A stretch of DNA of 64,000 nucleotides from Streptomyces sindenensis (lineage in GTDB: Bacteria; Actinomycetota; Actinomycetes; Streptomycetales; Streptomycetaceae): contig NZ_BMSG01000003.1 of the NCBI RefSeq assembly GCF_014649035.1, forward strand, positions 186,001 through 250,000, read 5' to 3'. The notes under the pieces are model-generated. The model searched no databases. It worked only from the letters and a program-made list of their open reading frames with translations, and was not told the DNA's origin. The first letter of the stretch is position 1. Each line of letters begins with the position of its first letter. Of this stretch, positions 1 through 9,200 are shown piece after piece. Both the position numbers and the translations under genes were made by a program.

Positions 1-1031
1 CCGTCGTCGCGGTCGCCGTCGGCCTCGCGATCGGCTGGCTCACCATCAAGCTGATGAACCTGCTCGGCGACGCCACGCTCCAGGTCGGGCTGACCCTGCT
101 GGTGCCGTTCGTCGCCTACGTCCTCGCGGAGGAACTGGAGGGCTCCGGCGTGCTGGCCGTCCTGACGGTCGCGCTGTTCCTCGCCGAGCACACCGCCGAC
201 GCCGACGACGTGCTGGGCCGGCTCACCGGACGTACCTTCTGGGACATCGTCGACACCCTCGTCACCGGCGTCGCCTTCGGGCTGATCGGCCTGGAACTGC
301 ACTCCGTCTTCGGCACGGCCGACGGGCACGCCCTGGAGATGGCCGGCTGGGGGCTCGCGATCGTCGCCGTCGTCGTGGGCGTACGGCTGCTGTGGCTGCT
401 GCCCGCGACCTGGCTGGCCAAGCGGCTGCACACCCGGCGGGACGTCAGCGAGGAGATCCCCACCAGCTGGCGGGAGACCGTCGTGATGTGGTGGGCCGGG
501 ATGCGCGGGGTGGCCTCCGTCGCCCTGGCGCTGGCGATCCCGCTGGAGACCGACGACGGGCAGCCCTTCCCCGGCCGTGAGGAGATCATCTTCATCGCGT
601 TCGCGGTGATCATGGCCACCCTGGTCTTCCAGGGGCTCACCCTCCCCTGGCTGGTGCGCAAGCTGAGGGTGGGGGCCGACACCGCCGCCGAGGAGGCCCT
701 GGAGCGGGACCTCGCGATCCGGGCCGCCAAGGCCGCCAAGTACCGGCTCAAGGAGATCCAGGAGGTCGAGGAGTTCCCGGAGGAGGTCGTGGAACGGCTC
801 CAGCGTGCCGCGTACGACATCGGCGCCCGGATCAGCCCCGACATGATCGACGAGGAGCGGCGCGAGGCCTACGCCCAGCGGGCGAAGCGCTTCAAGGCGG
901 TCAGCCGCGTCCAGCGCGAGATGATGTCGGCCGCCCGCCACGAGGTGCTCTCCGCGCGCAGCGAGCCCGGCTCCGACCCGGAGGTCGTGGACCGGGTGCT
1001 GCGGTACCTGGACTTCCGCTCGCTGCGGTGA
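1..1031 (+). CDS. CPA1-family Na+/H+ antiporter, C-terminal part (5' truncated by window)
   Basis: The reading frame is open from base 3 and encodes a hydrophobic stretch (AVGLAIGWLTIKL) before the first in-window ATG at 54, so the gene starts upstream of the window. The visible part has several membrane segments and the WWAGMRGVASVALALAIP stretch typical of the ion-translocation core of CPA1 exchangers. It ends in a roughly 110-residue charged cytoplasmic tail rich in Glu and Arg. Family members exchange Na+ (or K+) for H+ across the cytoplasmic membrane. The stop is 13 bp from the stop of the convergent MscS gene. The family call is firm; the ion preference is not known. Confidence 0.85.
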   Translation, partial: VVAVAVGLAIGWLTIKLMNLLGDATLQVGLTLLVPFVAYVLAEELEGSGVLAVLTVALFLAEHTADADDVLGRLTGRTFWDIVDTLVTGVAFGLIGLELHSVFGTADGHALEMAGWGLAIVAVVVGVRLLWLLPATWLAKRLHTRRDVSEEIPTSWRETVVMWWAGMRGVASVALALAIPLETDDGQPFPGREEIIFIAFAVIMATLVFQGLTLPWLVRKLRVGADTAAEEALERDLAIRAAKAAKYRLKEIQEVEEFPEEVVERLQRAAYDIGARISPDMIDEERREAYAQRAKRFKAVSRVQREMMSAARHEVLSARSEPGSDPEVVDRVLRYLDFRSLR

Positions 1032-1043
1032 ACCCCGGCGCCT

Positions 1044-2198
1044 TCAGCCCCGGCCCGTGCGCGGGGCCCTGGAGTCGTCCCGGTCCGCGGGCGGGGCGGA
1101 GCCGTTGCTGCCCGCCCGGCCCGCCTTCGCTCCCGTCAGCTCCGCCCACTGCTCGCCCGGAGGCAGTACGGCGGGGGAGGTGGCGATCCGCGGGAGTGCG
1201 TACGGATGGTGGTCGCGCAGCCAGCCGATCAGCTGCTCGCGCACCGCGCAGCGCGCCGTCCAGATGTCGTCCGCGTCCTTCGCCGTCATCACCGCCCGCA
1301 CCTGGATCGTGGACGGCGTCGTGTCCGTGACCGCCAGCGACCAGTCCCGGCCGTCCCAGGCGGCGATGTCGCCGAGGATCTCCCGCAGCTTCTCGCGCAT
1401 CGCGGCGACCGGGGCGGAGTGGTCGAGGTGGAAGAAGACGGTGCCGGTCATCTGGGCCCCACCGCGCGACCAGTTCTCGAACGGCTGGCTGGTGAAGTAC
1501 GAGACCGGCATCGTGATCCGGCGCTCGTCCCAGGTCCGTACCGCCAGGAACGTCAGGGTGATCTCGTCGATCGTGCCCCACTCGCCGTCCACCACGACGG
1601 TGTCGCCGATCCGCACCATGTCGCCGAACGCGATCTGGAGCCCGGCGAAGAGATTGCCCAGCGTCGACTGGGCGGCGACGCCCGCGACGATGCCGAGGAG
1701 ACCGGCCGAGGCCAGCATCGAGGTGCCGACCGCCCGCATCGGGGGGAACGTCAGCAGCATCGCGGCGATCGCGACGACCGTCACGACGGCTATGACGACC
1801 CGCTGGATCAGCGTCACCTGGGTCCGGACCCGGCGGACCCGGGCGGGGTCGCGGGTGCCCATGGCGTACCGGGCGTAACTGGCCTCCACGACCGTCGCCG
1901 CGATCCGCACCACCAGCCAGGCCGACGCGCCGATCAGCACCAGGGTCAGGATCTGGCCGATGCCGGCCCGGTGCTCCCACACCCAGGCGATCTCCGTCTG
2001 GTGGTAGCTGCCGCGCAGCAACGCCGTGATCACCACCACCTGCAACGGCGGGCGGCAGCGTCGCAGCAGCCCCCACAACGGGGTCTCGTGGTGACGGCTG
2101 TCGGCCCGCCGCAGCAGCAGGTCGACCAGCCAGCCGATCAGCAGCGTGATCACCACGGAACCGCCGATCACGATCAGCGGGCGCAGCACGCTCTCCAT
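1044..2198 (-). CDS. MscS-family mechanosensitive ion channel
   Basis: This 384-residue membrane protein has N-terminal helices near residues 4-28, 80-105 and 128-150. They are followed by the Gly/Ala-rich pore helix (about 157-190, ending in AGLQIAFGDMVRIGD) and the MscS beta domain (VDGEWGTIDEITL, about 203-215). That order defines the small-conductance mechanosensitive channel family, which releases solutes on hypo-osmotic shock. A GGAGG eight bases upstream of the ATG supports this start. The C-terminal 60 residues are polar and low in complexity. The gene is convergent with the antiporter and divergent from the hydrolase at 2251. Confidence 0.88.
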   Translation of the reverse strand: MESVLRPLIVIGGSVVITLLIGWLVDLLLRRADSRHHETPLWGLLRRCRPPLQVVVITALLRGSYHQTEIAWVWEHRAGIGQILTLVLIGASAWLVVRIAATVVEASYARYAMGTRDPARVRRVRTQVTLIQRVVIAVVTVVAIAAMLLTFPPMRAVGTSMLASAGLLGIVAGVAAQSTLGNLFAGLQIAFGDMVRIGDTVVVDGEWGTIDEITLTFLAVRTWDERRITMPVSYFTSQPFENWSRGGAQMTGTVFFHLDHSAPVAAMREKLREILGDIAAWDGRDWSLAVTDTTPSTIQVRAVMTAKDADDIWTARCAVREQLIGWLRDHHPYALPRIATSPAVLPPGEQWAELTGAKAGRAGSNGSAPPADRDDSRAPRTGRG

Positions 2199-2250
2199 TC
2201 GTTCGTCCTCCCAGACATAGGGCGGCCCTCAGAGGGTGCGAAATGGCACC

Positions 2251-2829
2251 ATGGGCCTCATGAACATCATGCTTTTCCACTCGACGTACGGGCTCAGGCC
2301 CGCCGTGCACGCGGCGGCCGCGCGCCTCAGGGACGCCGGCCACGAGGTGCGCGTGCCCGATCTGTTCGAGGGACACACCTTTGACACGGTGGAAGAGGGC
2401 ATGGCCTACAAGGACGAGGTCGGCAAGGACGAACTGCTCAAGCGTGCCGTGCTGGCCGCCGCGCCCTACTCCGACCAGGGGCTCGTCTACGCCGGCTTCT
2501 CCCTCGGCGCGGCGACCGCGCAGACCCTGGCGCTCGGCGACGCGAAGGCCCGGGGGCTGCTGCTGTTCCACGGCACGTCGGACATCGCCGAGAACGCCGC
2601 GGTGGACGAGCTCCCCGTCCAGCTGCACGTCGCGGACCCCGACCCCTTCGAGTCCCACGACTGGCTGAACAGCTGGTACCTCCAGATGCAGCGCACCGGC
2701 GCGGACGTGGAGATCTACCGCTACCCGGGGGCCGGGCACCTGTTCACCGACCCCGATCTGCACGACTACGACCAGGCGGCCGCCGAGCAGACCTGGAAGG
2801 TCGCGCTCGGCTTCCTGGCCACGCTGTAG
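2251..2829 (+). CDS. dienelactone-hydrolase-family alpha/beta hydrolase
   Basis: This is a small cytosolic alpha/beta hydrolase of about 190 residues. The nucleophile elbow reads AGFSLGAA, so the nucleophile is Ser where classical dienelactone hydrolases have Cys. An acid follows in the VADPDPFE region, and the catalytic His lies in PGAGHLF near the C-terminus. Possible starts are GTG 2236, ATG 2251 and ATG 2260; the core begins MNIMLFHSTYGL at 2260. An AGAGGG at 2231-2236 is the only ribosome-binding candidate and is too close to the GTG. The substrate is unknown. A 26-bp stem bidirectional terminator follows. Confidence 0.8.
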   Translation: MGLMNIMLFHSTYGLRPAVHAAAARLRDAGHEVRVPDLFEGHTFDTVEEGMAYKDEVGKDELLKRAVLAAAPYSDQGLVYAGFSLGAATAQTLALGDAKARGLLLFHGTSDIAENAAVDELPVQLHVADPDPFESHDWLNSWYLQMQRTGADVEIYRYPGAGHLFTDPDLHDYDQAAAEQTWKVALGFLATL

Positions 2830-2856
2830 TCCGCCTCCGGCCCCCCCCGGTGAAGC

Positions 2857-2913
2857 GCGTGGAAGCCGGTGCTCCCGGGCGGTCCGGCCGCCCGGGAGCA
2901 CCGGCTTCCACGC
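2857..2913. terminator. perfect 26-bp stem bidirectional terminator
   Basis: Bases 2857-2882 are exactly complementary to 2888-2913, with a 5-base loop. The hairpin lies between the convergent hydrolase gene (stop at 2829) and the CPVC protein gene (stop at 2926), so it can end transcripts from both sides. There is no U-tract, which is common in Streptomyces. Confidence 0.85.
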
Positions 2914-2925
2914 AGCTGCCAGGCG

Positions 2926-3741
2926 TTACGCCTTGAGCGCCTTGTCGATGGCCTTGGTGAACTCGTCGGCCGTCATCGGGGCGTTCTCGCTGCCCTCGGC
3001 GGTGATCTTCTTGTCGTCCATCTTCAGCGTCGGCGTGCCCTGCACCCCACTGCTGTCGAAGGTCTTGGACATCTTCATCGCCCAGGCGTCGTACGTGCCG
3101 TCCTCGACGTTCTTCTGGAAGTCCTTGTTGTCCTTCAGCGCGTCCACGGAGTTCGCGACCTCGATGAGGTAGCTGTCCTTGGCGAACTTGTCGTCGCTCT
3201 CCTCGGGGTGGAACTCGGCCGAGTACAGCGCGGCCTTGTACTCCAGGAAGGCCTCGGGGCTCACGTCCAGCGCCGCACCGAGCGCGCTCAGGGCGTTCTT
3301 GGAGCCCTCGCCGTTGTCGGTGTTGTCGATGAAGGTCGCGCCGATGTACTGGACCTTGTACTTGCCGGCCTCGACGTCCTTCGAGACGGTCTCGCCGACG
3401 CCCTGCTCGAACGTGGCGCAGACCGGGCAGCGCGAGTCCTCGTACAGCTCCAGGGTCTTCTTCGCGCTCGACTTGCCGATGACGACGGTGGTGCCGTCCT
3501 TGCCCGAGGTGTTCTTCGGGGCGGTGACGTTCTTCGCGTCGGCGGCCGCCTCCCAGGCGTCCGGCTTGTTCAGCTGCATCACGCCGTAGCTGATGCCGCC
3601 GACCACGGCGAGGGCGGCGACGACCGACACCGCCACGACGACCTGCTTGCGGGTCTTGTCCTTCTTGGCCTGGCGCTCGCGCTCGGCCCGCAGCCGCTCG
3701 CGGGCCGCCGCCTTGTTCGCCTGGCTGTTGCGCTTGCTCAT
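2926..3741 (-). CDS. membrane-anchored DsbA/thioredoxin-fold protein with CPVC motif
   Basis: The 271-residue protein has a highly charged cytoplasmic N-terminus (about 1-32, rich in Arg, Lys and Glu), one membrane anchor (about 33-54) and an extracytoplasmic thioredoxin-like domain. The CPVC redox motif is at 105-108, in the context EDSRCPVCATFE. A cis-Pro-like GTPTL motif lies near residue 240. The expected role is thiol-disulfide exchange on exported proteins (DsbA, family DUF4/thioredoxin_4). GGAG lies nine bases upstream of the ATG at 3741; longer upstream readings are low-complexity. A paralogue with the same architecture lies at 40542-41492. Confidence 0.85.
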   Translation of the reverse strand: MSKRNSQANKAAARERLRAERERQAKKDKTRKQVVVAVSVVAALAVVGGISYGVMQLNKPDAWEAAADAKNVTAPKNTSGKDGTTVVIGKSSAKKTLELYEDSRCPVCATFEQGVGETVSKDVEAGKYKVQYIGATFIDNTDNGEGSKNALSALGAALDVSPEAFLEYKAALYSAEFHPEESDDKFAKDSYLIEVANSVDALKDNKDFQKNVEDGTYDAWAMKMSKTFDSSGVQGTPTLKMDDKKITAEGSENAPMTADEFTKAIDKALKA

Positions 3742-3806
3742 GTTCGTTTCTCCGTGCGTACGTGTGTGGGGAGTGGGTCTGCCGTGCACCGCGTGTCGCC
3801 GTGCCC

Positions 3807-4553
3807 TCAGGCAGCGGCGTACGGCGCGGGCGGCGGGCCCCGGCGACCCACACTGTGTACGAGGAAACGGGCGGTCAGCGGCGGGTGCGGACGCCCGGCG
3901 GGCCGGGAGCGGCGGGCCGCGGCCCGCACCCCGGCGCGCACCACGGCGACCGCGGTCAGCAGCGGCCGGAACGCCAGCAGGGCCGCCGTGCGCACCAGCC
4001 CGGCCAGGGCGGCCTCGCCGCGCCGCAGCCAGGCCGCGGCGAGCAGCCCGACCGCCACATGGGCGACGAGCAGTAGCCACGGCACCGCGGGTCCGGGCTG
4101 GGCGAGGAGCGCCGCCGCGCGGTCGCCCGCACCGGCCACATCGGCCAGCGGGGTGCCCACCGCGCCGACGCCCGCCATCCGGGCCCCGCCCGCGCCGACC
4201 TCGCCGCCGCCGCACAGAACGTCGAAGCCCACCGCGCGCAGCGGGCCCGCGACCGGGCCGCCGGCCGCCCCGTAACAGAGGTGCTGGCCCGTGGTGAACA
4301 GCGTGTCGGCGGCCAGCTCCAGCGGGACCAGCAGTCCCGCGATCGCCCCGAAGCCGCGCTCCCGGCCGGCCAGCGCGTACGCCACGGCGAAGACCGCGGC
4401 GGCCGGCAGGGCGACCGCGGTCAGTGGCAGCGGCACTCCGGAGAGCAGCACATGGGACGCCGTGGACAGGGTGACGACGAGCGCGGTGAAGACCGCCGCG
4501 CGCGCGACCCTGAGCTGCGTCCCTGAGATGTCCATTGCCGGAAAGTGTGTCAT
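3807..4553 (-). CDS. hypothetical multi-pass membrane protein
   Basis: I do not recognise a family. The 248-residue product has about five hydrophobic stretches, near residues 18-40, 42-62, 68-85, 140-165 and 175-195. It also has a Gly-rich loop with Cys residues (LCYGAAGG, VLCGGG), and the C-terminus is basic and Pro-rich. Starts at ATG 4553 and ATG 4535 (MDISGTQ) are both possible; neither has a clear ribosome-binding site. It sits 65 bp upstream of the CPVC gene on the same strand, so it may be co-transcribed with it. The function is not inferred. Confidence 0.6.
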   Translation of the reverse strand: MTHFPAMDISGTQLRVARAAVFTALVVTLSTASHVLLSGVPLPLTAVALPAAAVFAVAYALAGRERGFGAIAGLLVPLELAADTLFTTGQHLCYGAAGGPVAGPLRAVGFDVLCGGGEVGAGGARMAGVGAVGTPLADVAGAGDRAAALLAQPGPAVPWLLLVAHVAVGLLAAAWLRRGEAALAGLVRTAALLAFRPLLTAVAVVRAGVRAAARRSRPAGRPHPPLTARFLVHSVGRRGPPPAPYAAA

Positions 4554-4619
4554 GCGTGGCGGTAAGCGGACCTTAAAAGAGGCTGAGAGTCTCGCCCGGC
4601 AGGCCGTTCGCCGACGCCC

Positions 4620-4689
4620 CTAGGTCCTGTCGTCAAACTGCCGTCGTCGCCCGGAGCGCGGCAGACGGCAGTTTGACGACAGGTCCTAG
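4620..4689. repeat. MITE-like palindromic element with 22-bp terminal inverted repeats and CTAG flanks
   Basis: Bases 4624-4645 and 4664-4685 form inverted repeats that match at 21 of 22 positions, with an 18-base centre. The 62-bp unit is bracketed by CTAG at 4620-4623 and again at 4686-4689, which looks like a 4-bp target duplication. The right-hand CTAG supplies the TAG stop codon (minus strand, 4688-4686) of the DUF2252 gene. The RNA hairpin would form immediately after that stop and could act as a terminator. It could be a non-autonomous remnant of an IS5-like element or simply a terminator hairpin; the CTAG pair favours the first. Confidence 0.6.
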
Positions 4690-6011
4690 AGTCCCGGGAT
4701 CCTCCCGTTGCGGAAGAGGTCCACGAAGATCTGGTGGTCCGCGCGGGCCCGCGCCCCGTAGCTGTGGGCGAAGTCGACCAGCAGCGGCGCGAAGCCCTCC
4801 TCGTCGGCCGCGATGGCCGCGTCGATCGCCCGCTCCGTGGAGAACGGCACCAGCGAGTGGCCGCTCTCGTCGTCCGCCGCCCCGTGCATCGTGGCCGTCG
4901 CCCGGCCCAGGTCCGCGACGACCGCCGCGATCTCGTCCGCCTCGTCGATGTCGGACCAGTCCAGGTCGACCGCGTACGGCGAGACCTCGGCGACCAGCTG
5001 GCCCGCCCCGTCCAGCTCGGTCCAGCCCAGCCACGGGTCCGCGTGGGCCTGGAGCGCCCGCTGCGAGATCACCGTGCGGTGACCCTCGTGCTGGAAGTAC
5101 TCCCGCACGGCGGCGTCCGTGATGTGCCGGGAGACCGCCGGGGTCTGCGCCTGCTTGAGGTAGATCACCACATCGTTCTCCAGGGCGTCGCTGTTGCCCT
5201 CCAGCAGGATGTTGTACGAGGGCAGCCCCGCGGACCCTATGCCGATGCCCCGGCGGCCCACGACGTCCTTGACCCGGTAGGAGTCCGGCCGGGTCAGGCT
5301 CGACTCCGGCAGCGTCTCCAGATAGCCGTCGAACGCGGCCAGCACCTTGTAGCGCGTCGCGGCGTCCAGGTCGATCGCCCCGCCGCCGTCCGCGAACCGG
5401 CGCTCGAAGTCCCGGATCACCGTCATCGAGTCCAGCAGCGAGAACCGGGTGCGCGAACGGGCGGCCCGCAGCGCGCCCAGCAGCGGGCCGTCCGCGGTGT
5501 CCAGCGTGAACGGCGGCACCTCGTCGTTCTTCGCGCCCGTCGCCAGCGCGTGGATCCGCTCGCGGTAGGACGTGGCGAAGATCCGGACCAGCTCGGTGAT
5601 CTGCTCGTCGGCCAGCGCCTTCGCGTAACCGATCAGCGCCACGGAGGCGGCGAACCGCTTCAGGTCCCAGGTGAAGGGGCCCACGTACGCCTCGTCGAAG
5701 TCGTTGACGTTGAAGACGAGGCGGCCGTTGGCGTCCATGTAGGTGCCGAAATTCTCCGCGTGCAGATCGCCGTGGATCCACACCCGGCCCGTGCGCTCGT
5801 CCAGGAACGGGCCGCCGTGCCGCTCCCGCTCCAGGTCGCTGTAGAACAGGCAGGCCGTGCCCCGGTAGAAGGCGAAGGCCGAGCCCGCCATCTTGCGGAA
5901 CTTGACCCGGAACGCGGCCGGGTCGGCGGCCAGCAGCTCCCCGAAGGCGGTGTCGAAAACGGCGAGAATCTGCTCCCCGCGCTGCGCTGCGCCGGTCTGC
6001 GTTTCCGACAT
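4686..6011 (-). CDS. DUF2252 family protein (kinase-like fold)
   Basis: This is a 441-residue soluble protein. The block WIHGDLHAENFG (about 98-109), followed by FNVNDFDEAYVGP (about 119-131), resembles the catalytic loop and metal-binding Asp of aminoglycoside-phosphotransferase/kinase folds and is the hallmark of DUF2252. A Gly-rich segment (VVGRRGIGIGSAG) follows near residue 250. The biochemical role of the family is unknown. AGGAGG nine bases before the ATG at 6011 fixes the start. The length is usual for the family. The last codon abuts the palindromic element described at 4620-4689. Confidence 0.85.
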   Translation of the reverse strand: MSETQTGAAQRGEQILAVFDTAFGELLAADPAAFRVKFRKMAGSAFAFYRGTACLFYSDLERERHGGPFLDERTGRVWIHGDLHAENFGTYMDANGRLVFNVNDFDEAYVGPFTWDLKRFAASVALIGYAKALADEQITELVRIFATSYRERIHALATGAKNDEVPPFTLDTADGPLLGALRAARSRTRFSLLDSMTVIRDFERRFADGGGAIDLDAATRYKVLAAFDGYLETLPESSLTRPDSYRVKDVVGRRGIGIGSAGLPSYNILLEGNSDALENDVVIYLKQAQTPAVSRHITDAAVREYFQHEGHRTVISQRALQAHADPWLGWTELDGAGQLVAEVSPYAVDLDWSDIDEADEIAAVVADLGRATATMHGAADDESGHSLVPFSTERAIDAAIAADEEGFAPLLVDFAHSYGARARADHQIFVDLFRNGRIPGL

Positions 6012-6215
6012 TTCTTACTGCCTCCTGCGGTAGCTGGCGTATGGCGTCGAAGCCTGGAGTCCATGTGACCGAGTGCATGACAAATCGGACACGCGTTCCG
6101 CTCTCTCCAACGCTCGGCGGGAGCCGGGAGTGCCCGTCGTCCGACTCCGTCACGTCGTAGACTTCCACGCTGTCCCCCCGTCCGTCATCGCCCGACTTCC
6201 CGGAGGCCCGACGCC
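6012..6215. other. divergent intergenic region before dnaE
   Basis: This 204-bp stretch separates the divergent DUF2252 and dnaE genes and must carry promoters for both. A GGAGG lies ten bases before the dnaE GTG. I see no convincing -35/-10 pair and no conserved leader structure. Confidence 0.4.
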
Positions 6216-9200
6216 GTGACCAAGCCGCCCTTCACGCACCTGCACGTTCATACCCAGTACTCGCTGCTGGACGGTGCGGCGCGGCTCAAGGACATGTTCG
6301 AGGCGGCCAACGAGATGGGCATGACGCACATCGCGATGACCGACCACGGCAACCTCCACGGCGCCTACGACTTCTTCCACTCGGCGAAGAAGGCGGACGT
6401 CACCCCGATCATCGGCATCGAGGCGTACGTCGCCCCCGAGTCGCGCAAGCACAAGCGCAAGGTGCATTGGGGACAGCCGCACCAGAAGCGCGACGACGTG
6501 TCCGGTTCCGGTGGTTACACCCACAAGACGATCTGGGCGTCCAACAAGACGGGGCTGCACAACCTCTTCCGGCTCTCCTCCGACGCGTACGCCGAGGGCT
6601 GGCTCCAGAAGTGGCCCCGGATGGACAAGGAGACCATCTCCCAGTGGTCCGAGGGGCTCATCGCCTCCACCGGCTGCCCCTCGGGCGAGGTCCAGACCCG
6701 GCTGCGGCTCGGCCAGTTCGACGAGGCGGTGCAGGCGGCCTCCGACTACAAGGACATCTTCGGCGAGGGCAAGTACTTCCTGGAGCTGATGGACCACGGC
6801 ATCGAGATCGAGCGCCGGGTCCGCGACGGGCTGCTGGAGATCGGCAAGAAGCTGAACATCCCGCCGCTGGTCACCAACGACTCCCACTACACGTACGCCC
6901 ACGAGGCCACCGCCCACGACGCCCTGCTCTGCATCCAGACCGGCAAGAACCTCTCGGACCCCGACCGCTTCCGCTTCGACGGCACCGGTTACTACCTGAA
7001 GACGACGGACGAGATGTACGCCGTCGACTCCTCCGACGCCTGGCAGGAGGGGTGCGCCAACACCCTCCTGGTCGCCCAGCAGATCGACACCACCGGCATG
7101 TTCGAGGCGAAGAACCTCATGCCGAAGTTCGAGATCCCCGAGGGCTTCACGGAGATCACCTGGTTCCAGGAGGAGGTCCGGGTCGGCATGGCCCGCCGCT
7201 TCCCGAACGGGGTCCCCGACGACCGGCAGAAGCAGGTCGAGTACGAGATGGACATCATCATCCAGATGGGGTTCTCGGGGTACTTCCTGGTCGTCGCCGA
7301 CTTCATCATGTGGGCCAAGAACAACGGCATCGCGGTCGGCCCCGGCCGTGGCTCGGCGGCCGGTTCGATCGTGGCGTACGCCATGGGCATCACCGACCTC
7401 GACCCGATCGAGCACGGGCTGATCTTCGAGCGGTTCCTCAACCCCGAGCGCGTCTCCATGCCCGATGTCGACATCGACTTCGACGAGCGCCGGCGCGTCG
7501 AGGTGATCCGGTACGTCACCGAGAAGTACGGCGCCGACAAGGTCGCCATGATCGGCACGTACGGCAAGATCAAGGCGAAGAACGCCATCAAGGACTCCGC
7601 CCGCGTGCTGGGCTACCCGTACGCGATGGGCGACCGGCTCACCAAGGCGATGCCCGCCGACGTCCTCGGCAAGGGCATCGACCTCAACGGCATCACCGAC
7701 CCCAAGCACCCGCGCTACAGCGAGGCGGGCGAGATCCGGGGGATGTACGAGAACGAGCCGGACGTCAAGAAGGTCATCGACACCGCCAAGGGCGTCGAGG
7801 GCCTGGTGCGGCAGATGGGCGTGCACGCCGCCGGCGTCATCATGTCCAGCGAGCCGATCGTCGACCACGCCCCCGTCTGGGTCCGGCACACCGACGGCGT
7901 CACCATCACGCAGTGGGACTACCCGCAGTGCGAGTCGCTCGGCCTGCTGAAGATGGACTTCCTCGGCCTGCGCAACCTGACGATCATGGACGACGCCATC
8001 AAGATGGTGAAGTCCAACAAGGGCATCGACCTGGAGATGCTCTCCCTGCCGCTGGACGACCCCAAGACGTACGAACTGCTCTGCCGCGGTGACACGCTCG
8101 GCGTCTTCCAGTTCGACGGCGGGCCCATGCGCTCCCTGCTCCGCCAGATGCAGCCCGACAACTTCGAGGACATCTCCGCCGTCTCGGCCCTCTACCGGCC
8201 GGGCCCGATGGGCATGAACTCGCACACCAACTACGCGGAGCGCAAGAACGGCCGCCAGGAGATCACCCCGATCCACCCGGAGCTGGAGGAGCCCCTCAAG
8301 GAGGTCCTCGGCCTCACCTACGGCCTGATCGTCTACCAGGAGCAGGTCCAGAAGGCCGCCCAGATCGTCGCCGGGTACTCGCTGGGCGAGGCCGACATCC
8401 TGCGCCGCGTGATGGGCAAGAAGAAGCCCGAGGAGCTGGCGAAGAACTTCGTCCTCTTCGAGAAGGGCGCCAAGGAGAAGGGCTTCTCCGACGAGGCGAT
8501 CAAGGCGCTGTGGGACGTCCTGGTGCCGTTCGCCGGGTACGCGTTCAACAAGGCGCACTCCTCGGCGTACGGCCTGGTCACCTACTGGACCGCCTACCTC
8601 AAGGCGAACTACCCCGCCGAGTACATGGCCGCCCTGCTGACCTCGGTCAAGGACGACAAGGACAAGTCCGCGGTCTACCTCAACGAGTGCCGCCGCATGG
8701 GCATCAAGGTGCTCCCGCCCAACGTCAACGAGTCGCTGTCCAACTTCGCCGCCCAGGGCGACGACGTGATCCTCTTCGGCCTGACCGCCGTCCGCAACGT
8801 CGGCCAGAACGTCGTCGACTCGATCATCCGGTCCCGCAAGGCGAAGGGGAAGTACAGCTCCTTCCCCGACTTCCTGGACAAGGTCGAGGCGGTCGTCTGC
8901 AACAAGCGCACCATCGAATCGCTCATCAAGGCCGGCGCCTTCGACGAGATGGGCCACACCCGCAAGGGCCTCGTCGCCCACCACGAGCCGATGATCGACA
9001 ACGTGGTGCAGGTCAAGCGCAAGGAGGCCGAGGGACAGTTCGACCTCTTCGGCGGCATGGGCGAGGAGGAGAGCGACGAGCCGGGCTTCGGCCTGGACGT
9101 GGAGTTCTCCGACGTCGAGTGGGAGAAGGCCTACCTGCTCGCCCAGGAGCGGGAGATGCTCGGCCTGTACGTCTCCGACCACCCGCTCTTCGGCCTGGAG

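Noticed and set aside
901..2901. 666-codon minus-strand frame across the antiporter end, MscS and hydrolase genes
   Set aside because: It overlaps three genes with clear domains and has no family character of its own.
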